A program made the translations under genes and the position numbers. DNA of 64,000 nucleotides from Peptococcaceae bacterium (GTDB lineage: Bacteria; Bacillota; Desulfitobacteriia; Desulfitobacteriales; Syntrophobotulaceae): NCBI GenBank assembly GCA_012839895.1, contig DUML01000070.1:1-64000 (forward strand), read 5' to 3'. Positions 37,319-44,900 of the stretch are shown piece after piece (the stretch's first letter is position 1; the number at the start of each line of letters is the position of its first letter). The notes under the pieces are model-generated. The model was not told the DNA's origin and did no database searches. It was given only the letters and a program-made list of their open reading frames with translations.

Positions 37319-38110
37319 ATGGCTATCCATTTTGAAGAATACGGCAATAAAACAGCCCCCACCATTGTTTTCCTTCATGGCGGCGGTATAAGCGGTTGGG
37401 TGTGGTCCAAACAAATAGAATACTTTAAGGATTACCACTGTCTGATACCTGATCTTCCCGAACACGGAAAAAGAAAGAATGAGGGGGAATTTTCCATTAA
37501 AAAAAGTGCCTCCCTCCTTGCCGAATTAATTGAAAAACGGGCTAATGGAGGGAAGGCTGCTATTGTTGGGCATTCCTTAGGCGCCAAAATCACCGTGGAA
37601 TTATTGATTACCAGGCCGGAACTAATAACCAGTGCCGTTGTTGCCAGCGCGCTCTTTCGACCGATACCGTTCATGAAGATGTTGCATAAGCCGTTTATTT
37701 ATAAGTTAATGGCGGCTATGCTAAGATCTAAGTTGTTAGGTCCTTTTCTGGTAAAACAATATAAATTCCCGGAAAAAGCTCTGGAAGATAAATGTTTGCT
37801 GGAATTTCGCCAGTTAACACCGGCTACTTTATTTCGCATCTATGATGAGTTATACCGTAATTTAGGGTTGCCTAAGGGGTTGAGACAGGTGAATGTCCCA
37901 ACTCTGGTTATGGCCGGAGAAAAGGAACCGGAAGCAATGAGGCAATCAGTCCTTGATTTAGCCCGGATTTTGCCGGTTTCTGAGGGAATACTCCTCAAGA
38001 AAGGCCTGCATACCTATCCATGGGCTCAATATGAAAGCTTTAATAAGGTAATTGAGCACTGGATTAACGATAAGCAGGCCGTCGGTGATAACGTTATTCA
38101 TTTATTATGA
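37319..38110 (+). CDS. Alpha/beta hydrolase
   Basis: This 263-residue soluble protein has the alpha/beta hydrolase fold: oxyanion region FLHGGGISGWVW, nucleophile elbow GHSLG (serine 86) and a C-terminal histidine in GLHTYPWAQ. An acid residue is available in the strand LVMAGEKEPEAM. The substrate is unknown; the family includes esterases, lipases and C-C hydrolases. ATG 37319 follows AAGGAGAG. It lies 71 bp after the kinase gene and may be co-transcribed with the two-component system. It faces the creatinase-like gene convergently. Confidence 0.88.
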   Translation: MAIHFEEYGNKTAPTIVFLHGGGISGWVWSKQIEYFKDYHCLIPDLPEHGKRKNEGEFSIKKSASLLAELIEKRANGGKAAIVGHSLGAKITVELLITRPELITSAVVASALFRPIPFMKMLHKPFIYKLMAAMLRSKLLGPFLVKQYKFPEKALEDKCLLEFRQLTPATLFRIYDELYRNLGLPKGLRQVNVPTLVMAGEKEPEAMRQSVLDLARILPVSEGILLKKGLHTYPWAQYESFNKVIEHWINDKQAVGDNVIHLL

Positions 38111-38141
38111 GTATGAATATAATTTCTGAAGATAATGCCGC

Positions 38142-39329
38142 TTAGCAGCCAACTGTGATAATCTCTCGCGGCGTTTTGGAAAGAAGCCTTGCGCCATCCT
38201 TCTCAATAAGATAATTATCAGTATAGTTGAAGGAAGGACTTTTTTTGTATTCACCGTCAACGGCATAATAGGCCGGATGAATGGCGATGAACATGTTTTC
38301 CTTGAGGGGTTTTTTGTCGCCTTCCGAGAAGAGAGGAAGATCAACTATATCGTAAGTCTGGCCGTGGATGCAAATTCGTCTTTCCGGGTAATAACCGTAT
38401 TCTTCCAGCAATTTATTATTAAGCAGGAATACCTCCTCCGGAATAGCCCCGGGCTTACAAGCAGCGGCCACTGCATCCTGTATTTTGAGAAGGTCATTGG
38501 AGATTTTAACATACTTCTGCTCCGGTTCCTCCCCCAGCCGGAACAGTCTGGCGCATTCGCCCCATTCGCCGCCAACTCCGGCAACTTCAATCAGTACCCA
38601 GAGATAGTCGCCGGGAAGTATTGGGGTATCATGATCCAAGGTGGCATCATCACGCCAATGGTTGATGAGGGTGGTATTAAATTCTATGGCTCCTAATTGG
38701 GCTGCAGCATCCATGAGTTCGACGCTCAGCTGATGGGCTGTTATTCTAGGGCGGATAAGTGAACGGCAAGCCATCATAAGTCTATCGTGCAAATCCACAC
38801 AGCGCATTAAGCGTTCGATTTCCCATTCTGATTTGACCAGTCTGACTTCGTCCACCTCTGCAGTGAAGTCCACAAATTCTACCGAGGGATTGTGTTCAAT
38901 CAGGTATTGACAGAGTGGAGCGGGAATAAAACTGTATCCTGCCCAGCCAATTCTTTTGAAGCCGCGGCTTTTAATAAAATAGTCCATGGCTTGCGCATAA
39001 CAATACGTTAGGTAAGTAATACCAGGCAGATAAATATGGGTCCAAATACGTTGCGGGAGCTGTTCACCTTTACTTACAAAGGGAAGGTCTGCGTCATAGG
39101 GTGTGTTATTGCCGTTGCGAAAGAGAGCAATACCTTCCGGGCAGAGGATGGCGGCCAGGGAATAGGCATGGGTAATATCCACAACATATTTCAATATTCC
39201 GGCCACCATATCGCCATAATTGTACATAATAATAGCATCAACATTTTTTTCGGCCATTACTGCAAGGATAGCCTCTTGACGTCTTTTCATTTCAAAATCG
39301 GGTACCGGCTCAAATTTTGGATTTAACAT
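38142..39329 (-). CDS. M24-family creatinase/Xaa-Pro peptidase-like protein with altered metal ligands
   Basis: The 395-residue protein has the two-domain layout of creatinases and Xaa-Pro peptidases: an N-terminal domain (VRLVKSEWEIERLMRCVDL marks the boundary) and a pita-bread C-terminal domain. Aligned by eye, the canonical ligands Asp, Asp, His, Glu, Glu become Glu (VLIEVAG), Glu (GEWGECARLF), His (CIHGQTYD), His (FIAIHPAYY) and a non-Glu residue (FNYTDNYLIEKDG). It is therefore probably not a standard dimetal peptidase; a metal-free creatinase-type hydrolase or lyase is possible. ATG 39329 follows AAGGAG. A Crp/Fnr regulator gene lies upstream on the same strand. Confidence 0.75.
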   Translation of the reverse strand: MLNPKFEPVPDFEMKRRQEAILAVMAEKNVDAIIMYNYGDMVAGILKYVVDITHAYSLAAILCPEGIALFRNGNNTPYDADLPFVSKGEQLPQRIWTHIYLPGITYLTYCYAQAMDYFIKSRGFKRIGWAGYSFIPAPLCQYLIEHNPSVEFVDFTAEVDEVRLVKSEWEIERLMRCVDLHDRLMMACRSLIRPRITAHQLSVELMDAAAQLGAIEFNTTLINHWRDDATLDHDTPILPGDYLWVLIEVAGVGGEWGECARLFRLGEEPEQKYVKISNDLLKIQDAVAAACKPGAIPEEVFLLNNKLLEEYGYYPERRICIHGQTYDIVDLPLFSEGDKKPLKENMFIAIHPAYYAVDGEYKKSPSFNYTDNYLIEKDGARLLSKTPREIITVGC

Positions 39330-39533
39330 TTTTAATCTCCTTTCTAAATAGATTAATTAATTTAAAAGTTTTACTTGGAAAAGAACTATCGTTAGCTTTA
39401 ATTTTTTGATTTTCTTAAGATCATTTTACATATTTTAACCATGAGAAGTTTGTATTCGGCAGGACAATTGAGCCCTTAAATTTAAGATTAAATTTTGCTA
39501 GAAGAAATTTTGAACAGGTAAAAACCGCTCGAT

Positions 39534-39559
39534 AAAAAAAACGCCGCCTGAAGGCAGCG
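39534..39559 (-). terminator. Intrinsic terminator of the Crp/Fnr gene
   Basis: Read on the minus strand, GCTGCC, TTCA and GGCGGC form a compact hairpin followed by GTTTTTTT. It separates the regulator gene from the creatinase-like gene. Confidence 0.8.
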
Positions 39560-39570
39560 ATCATCACAAT

Positions 39571-40254
39571 TCAATAATCAGCGAACTCTTTTAAAGCCTG
39601 GGGATTGAGTATCTTTATTTTGCCGCGTTTCATTTCAATTAATCCTTGGAGGGCAAATTCGTTAAGACAGGTGGTAACATTGGGGCGGGTAATCCCTATA
39701 AAACCGGCCAATTCTTCGTGGGTAATTGACAAATATCCATCCTTATCCTTTTCGGTAAATTCAGTGAAAAATCCTAAAGCGCGGGCAGTTCTCTGCGAAA
39801 TATTACGGGTTAATAAATCTCCGACCTGGATGCCCAAGGAATGCATCTTGTGAATTAATAATTTCATCAGACAAAGAGCAATTTCCGGGTATTGCAAAAT
39901 TATTTTTTGGGCATTCAAGACCGGTATAAATACGGCTTCCACTGGAGTTAAGGCTATAACACTATATTGATTATTTTTATATTCCTTGCTTTGGTCTGCC
40001 ACAATGGAATCTTCGCCAATAATTGTTGGGGCTTCGAAGATGCCTAATATTTTTTCATTGCCATTTTTAAAAACATATGATGATTTCACTTTACCTTTGA
40101 CGACACAAATCATCCCGGTCTTCGGCTGGTTTTGGACCAAAAGAGCTTCCGAACTTCCGTATTTGCGGGAGTAACCGTTCTTAAGCAGGATTTCCCATAA
40201 TTCTTCTCTAAGATCAACATAATGATTGAACTTAGATTTATTGATTAAAAGCAT
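39571..40254 (-). CDS. Crp/Fnr-family transcription regulator
   Basis: This 227-residue regulator has an N-terminal cyclic-nucleotide-binding-like beta barrel (MICVVKGKVKSSYVFKNGNE, IFEAPTIIGEDSIVADQ), a dimer helix and a C-terminal helix-turn-helix, THEELAGFIGITRPNVTTCL. No cysteine cluster typical of FNR iron-sulphur sensors is visible, so the effector is probably a small molecule; overall shape recalls CprK-type regulators of anaerobic Clostridia. ATG 40254 is chosen because AGGTGGG lies 5 nt upstream on the minus strand; the frame extends to 40290. Likely targets are the creatinase-like gene and itself. Confidence 0.88.
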   Translation of the reverse strand: MLLINKSKFNHYVDLREELWEILLKNGYSRKYGSSEALLVQNQPKTGMICVVKGKVKSSYVFKNGNEKILGIFEAPTIIGEDSIVADQSKEYKNNQYSVIALTPVEAVFIPVLNAQKIILQYPEIALCLMKLLIHKMHSLGIQVGDLLTRNISQRTARALGFFTEFTEKDKDGYLSITHEELAGFIGITRPNVTTCLNEFALQGLIEMKRGKIKILNPQALKEFADY

Positions 40255-40295
40255 GCTATCCCACCTATATATTTGTGTCCTTCCGTACAATTTAT

Positions 40296-40323
40296 ATTAT
40301 ACAATATAGCCACAAAAATTGAA
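40296..40323 (-). promoter_or_regulatory. Possible promoter of the Crp/Fnr gene
   Basis: On the minus strand TTCAAT, 16 nt, and a perfect TATAAT (plus-strand ATTATA at 40296-40301) lie about 45 bp before the start codon. The -35 match is weak. Confidence 0.35.
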
Positions 40324-40509
40324 ATTTTCACATTATTAATCTAATTACTTTAAAAAGGATCAAGCTTTTTCAGTTGTTATTCTTCTGTTACTACTTATGG
40401 CTTTACCTTGTGAAAAATAAGATTAAAAAATAGATTAATGCAAAAAACAAATTTGACAAACAACAGGATGACCGCCAACTTTGTTAATATTTCATACTAA
40501 TTTCAAGCA

Positions 40510-40531
40510 TTCTTCATAACTTCTTCACATT
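40510..40531 (+). promoter_or_regulatory. 11-bp direct repeat, candidate OmpR-family operator
   Basis: TTCTTCATAAC and TTCTTCACATT follow each other with 11-bp periodicity, the one-turn spacing bound by tandem OmpR/PhoB-type regulators. They lie about 45 bp before the DUF2680-type start. The regulator at 35053 is the nearest candidate. Confidence 0.45.
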
Positions 40532-40576
40532 TTCCGTCTAGAATTAGGATAGAAGCTATTTGCGGAGGTGAAGGAA

Positions 40577-41107
40577 ATGAAGAAAGCTGTAATTGCCGTA
40601 ATAACTGCCTGTCTTTTGCTTCTGGGGGCCACAGGAGTTCTGGCAACCACTTTGAAGTCCCCTGCTGAAATCTATGCAGAATTAAAAGGTATATCCCTAG
40701 AGGAAGCCTATACCGAGAGGGCTGCAGGGGCATCTTTCGGTCAGCTTGCCGCGGAGGCAGGAGTCTTGGAAGAATTCCAGGCCGGCTTGTTGGCTAATAG
40801 GAAGGATTTTATTCAGGAAAGGGTTGCCAATGGCCAGCTTACTCAGGAACAAGCCGAGTTTATGATTCAAAATATGGAGAAGAGACAAGCTCTTTGCGAT
40901 GGTAGTGGAATGTATTCCCGCAAAGCAGGCGGCAGCCTTGGTCAGGGCACTGGCCTTGCCCAGGGGCAGAGTTTGAATGTAAGACTGGGGCGAGGAATAA
41001 AAGGGGCTTTAAGCCAAGGGTCAAAAGGTGTTCAGGGAGCATGGGGCTGCTGGGCTTTGCCGGGAGGAAGCTCTGCTGACACAAACAACTCCGCTGGTAC
41101 AAAGTAA
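40577..41107 (+). CDS. Exported DUF2680-type protein
   Basis: The 176-residue protein has a signal peptide (residues 1-23, ending GVLA). A helical domain follows (SPAEIYAELKGISLEEAYTE, FGQLAAEAGVLEEFQAG, RVANGQLTQEQAEFMIQNME) matching the pattern I recall for DUF2680, then a Gly/Gln-rich tail with two cysteines. ATG 40577 follows GGAGGTGA. Function is unknown; relatives often accompany metal or envelope two-component systems, and the upstream 11-bp direct repeat fits that. A GCCC/GGGC hairpin (41124-41138) and a second, stronger terminator follow. Confidence 0.8.
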   Translation: MKKAVIAVITACLLLLGATGVLATTLKSPAEIYAELKGISLEEAYTERAAGASFGQLAAEAGVLEEFQAGLLANRKDFIQERVANGQLTQEQAEFMIQNMEKRQALCDGSGMYSRKAGGSLGQGTGLAQGQSLNVRLGRGIKGALSQGSKGVQGAWGCWALPGGSSADTNNSAGTK

Positions 41108-41175
41108 GTTTTACGAAAAAACTGCCCAATTTTTGGGCGGGGCATGTTTTTTGAACAAAAGCGGATCCAAAGCTA

Positions 41176-41208
41176 CTCTCTTACCTTTCTCAGGGTAAGA
41201 GTTTTTTT
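41176..41208 (+). terminator. Intrinsic terminator of the DUF2680-type gene
   Basis: CTCTTACC and GGGTAAGAG pair around a 7-nt loop, followed by TTTTTTT. Confidence 0.85.
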
Positions 41209-41281
41209 GTTTTCCAGGCTTAAGCAATCTGAAGGGAATTAACGTCTATATAAAGAAATAATGTATTTATTGTAAGTAAGA

Positions 41282-41308
41282 ACGTAACTTTATTGGCTTT
41301 TGTGCGTT
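41282..41308 (+). promoter_or_regulatory. ECF-type promoter before the ECF sigma gene
   Basis: ACGTAAC (41282-41288), 16 nt, and CGTT (41305-41308) match the general ECF layout (TGtAAC or TGAAAC, 16 nt, CGTn) seen for Bacillus sigma-X, -W and -M. It lies 43 bp before the sigma start, suggesting autoregulation. Confidence 0.5.
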
Positions 41309-41351
41309 TATACATAAGGTTAATGGTTATCTAAGAGGAGGGGTGGGCCCA

Positions 41352-41903
41352 ATGAGTTCAAGCAACTTGGCCGCCGCGGAGAAAGACCTGATTGCTCGGA
41401 TTCAAAGCAACAAAGAGGATTTTCTGGAGATTTACGAAACCTATTTTCAACGTATTTACAACTACGCTTATTACCGTACTCATAACCAAAATGACGCCGA
41501 AGAAATTACCTCCCAGACTTTCCTTAAAGCTTTAGAGCATATCCAGGACTATGAATACCGCAATATTCCGGTGGCAGTCTGGCTGTATAAGATAGCATCC
41601 AACACTCTAGCTGATTTATACCGCAAAAGGGGTAAAACAGTAGAGTTCACGGATGAATATGCTCTAAACGATGCCGGCTGCGGACCGGAAGAAGTCCTGC
41701 TGGGCAAATCGGAAAAGGAACAATTGACTTATTTTTTGAAAAACCTGCCGCCTTTGCAACAGCAGGCATTAATCTTACGTTATATGCAAAACTTTTCACT
41801 CAAGGAAATCGCCCAGGTCATGGACAAAAGCGAAGGTGCGGTCAAACAGCTTTTGCACCGGGGTTTAACCTGTTTGCGTGAAAGGATGGTGCGCTATGTA
41901 TAA
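41352..41903 (+). CDS. ECF-family RNA polymerase sigma factor
   Basis: This 183-residue sigma factor has only regions 2 and 4. Region 2 is IYNYAYYRTHNQNDAEEITS (near residues 34-53), with AVWLYKIASNTLADLYRKRG at its end; region 4 is LKEIAQVMDKSEGAVKQLLHR. No extra domain is present. ATG 41352 is used because GAGGAGGGG (41335-41343) is optimally spaced; the in-frame GTG 41343 overlaps that site. The next gene starts inside its last codons (8-bp overlap), the classic arrangement of a sigma factor and its anti-sigma factor. Confidence 0.93.
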   Translation: MSSSNLAAAEKDLIARIQSNKEDFLEIYETYFQRIYNYAYYRTHNQNDAEEITSQTFLKALEHIQDYEYRNIPVAVWLYKIASNTLADLYRKRGKTVEFTDEYALNDAGCGPEEVLLGKSEKEQLTYFLKNLPPLQQQALILRYMQNFSLKEIAQVMDKSEGAVKQLLHRGLTCLRERMVRYV

Positions 41904-44900
41904 GGATCCAGTGGAATTGGATAGGGAGCTGGCGGAACTGGAAAAAGAAATAGGCGCTAAATTGGAAGAATTGCAAGGCGCGGGAAATGTTCCCTTAAGA
42001 ACAGAATTTAAGGATGAATTGCGCCGAGAATTATTAAATAGGCTAAATTCCACAGAAAGCCAAAAGGAACAAACCCTCTCCCCTTTAGATGAATCCGCGG
42101 CCGGCCCAAAACCAAAAATTCTAGGAGAAGAAAAGCAGAATGGGCGGCAAAAACCTTCCTCAATTGCTTCTGGGCAGGACTTAACAAAGAAAAAGGCATC
42201 TTTAAAAGCCTTGCTGGCATCTCTTTGGCTGAAAAAAGGCCCTGGCAGTGGTAGAGGCAGGCTGGCAGTTGTCAGTTTGTCCCTGGTAATTGTTTTGCTT
42301 ACTGCCATTTTTTTTGGGATGGGTGAATTGGTTTTAAATCCCGAACCCGTCCGGGCTTCCGGCATCAGCATTAAGGCCCTGGACGCCGATTCCTTGGGGA
42401 TATCTCCTGAGACTGCCTTCCTACTAAGCAGTGAGGAGCCCTTGCCGGAAAAAACAGTGAAGGAAGCTTTGCGGACTGAGCCGCAATTTGCCTACGAGTT
42501 GGAAAAGCTGAACGGCGGCCGCCAGTATAAAATTATCCCGAAAGAGAAGTTGACGTCCAATAAGATCTATACTTTGGCTTTCGATCCGGAAGGCAAGGGT
42601 CAGGAAAATTTAAGCTGGGCTTTTCAGACCAAGTCCCAATTCAAGGTCTTAAGGACTTTGCCCGCCAATGAAAGTACCTATGTCCCGGTGGATACGGGGA
42701 TTGAAGTGACTTTTACCCACGAAAACTATGACTTTAACAAGATTGCCAATTATTTCAGCATCCAACCTGAAGTGAAGGGCAGATTTGAACAGCACAAAAA
42801 GACCTTGGTATTTGTGCCGGAAGAGTTAAAGCCTTCCACCATCTATACCGTTACTCTTAAAAAAGGGTTTCTTTTAGCGGGTTCAAGCGAAACTCTCCAA
42901 GAAGATTATGTCTTCAGCTTTGAAACAGCTCCGGCTGAAGAAAGTAAACCCGCTTTCAATTTTGATATGGATACCTCGCTGACCGAATTCAGCCCGGCCG
43001 ATGTCCCGGCTTTCCCGGTGTATTTTTATTACGAATACGCCAAGGGTGTAAACAGCGAGACTATTCCTTCCCTGCAAATAGACCTCTACCGTTATCCCGA
43101 TCACAGGGCTTTCCAGGCTTCCCTGGCCAAAAGGGATAAGATTCCCCGTTGGGCTTATCTGGCCTGGAACAATTACCGGGAAGAACTCCCGGCGGAGTAT
43201 AAAACAGCCCAATACCAAACTGAATTCCTGCAAACTGACCGGTACAGCCATTATATTATTTTCCCGGAAGAGCTGGCGCCCGGTTACTATGCCGCCGAGT
43301 TCAAAGCCGGAGACTGCTTAAGACAGGTTTGGTTCCAGGTCACTGACTTGGCAGTTTATCTTGCCCAGGGGGAAGAGAGTACCATATTCTGGGCTCACGA
43401 TTTAAAAACTAAAAAACCGGTCGGTAATATGCAAGTTATAATCCCAAGTCGGAATATTTCCGTACAAGGGGATCAAAACGGTGTTGTGCTGCTTCAAGAG
43501 CAATTAATGGGCAAAGAGCGGGATTATGCTCTAGTCAAAAGCGAAGCCGGAGAAACTTTGGTTCCCTTGGAAGCCCGGCCTTACTGGCAGCCCACAAACC
43601 TGGCAATAAATTATTGGAAATACCTTTATTTGGACAGGGAGCTTTACCAGCCGGAAGATACCCTGCATTACTGGGGCGTGCTGGCTGAAAGGAGCCAGGG
43701 AACGCCTTCCGGCAAAGAGGAGGTTACCCTGGAACTAATGGGCAGTGGCGGCCCTTATTATGAAGGAGCAGAGATCAGCCCTATTTTGACCCAGAGGGTT
43801 ACGGTTCGGAATAAAACCTTTAACGGGGAAATGAAACTGCCCGTTCTTAAACCCGGCTATTATTACCTCCAACTGAAAACAGGGGATACAGTATTGCTGT
43901 CCCGAGGGTTTGAGGTTCAGACCTATCATAAGCCTGCTTACCGGATCAGCCTAACCCAGGACAAAAAGGCTGTCTTTATGGAGGAAAAGGTTAACTTCGA
44001 ACTTCAGGCCGCTTTCTTCGAAGGGACGCCGGTCCGGGATTTAACGCTTAATTATAACCTGGAGGGCAGCACCGGCAAGCTGACCACCAATGAGGAAGGC
44101 AAAGCGACCCTTCCTTACACCCCTATAGCCGGAGGCGACGAGTACCAGTCTTACCTCAATGTCTACCTCAATGTGACAGCCAACTTGCCGGAAGCGGGGG
44201 AAATATATGACTTTGCGCAGCTCTATGTCTTTAAGAGCAAGGTTTTCTTAACCGGCGAGGCTAAACGTCAGAGGGACAGCTATACTCTCACCGGCAAACT
44301 AAGTACGGTGGATTTGACTAAAATTAATCAGGGTGAATATTTGACGGAAAAGAACTTCTTGCAAGACCCGGTTGTAAATAGCCCGGTTAAAGCCGTCCTT
44401 TACCAGGAGGAATGGATTCCGGTGGAAGCCGGGGAACGCTATGACTTTATCAGCAAAAAGAAAGTTAAGGATTACCGTTATGAATATAGCAGTAAACAAG
44501 TGGGTACTTTTGAACTCTTGACCGATGCTGAGGGACATTTAAACTATACCGGCAAAATTGACCCGGAATACTCCTACTACCTTGATCTTATTGCCCAAGA
44601 TTCTGATGGCAGAGAGTTCAAAAAAAGAATCTACTTGGGGGGCGGGAGCAATTACCCCGATTACCGGCATTTTTATCTCCAGACGGATAAAGGAGGAGAG
44701 GGTTACAGTCCCGGGGAAAAAGTTGAAGTAACCATGATGGTTAATGACAGAGAATTAGCTGAACTCGGCCAAACTATCCTATTTTACCGGGGACAGAAAT
44801 TTATTGACAGTTACGAAGTGAGCAGCGCTTCCAAGTATAATTTTACTTTTGAATCCGGGCATATACCTAACTTGACAGTTGGCGGAGTTTACTTTGACGG

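Noticed and set aside
40330-40360. Dehalobox/FNR-type operator upstream of the Crp/Fnr gene
   Set aside because: TTAAT and ATTA half-sites occur but with wrong spacing; in this A/T-rich stretch they are not better than chance.
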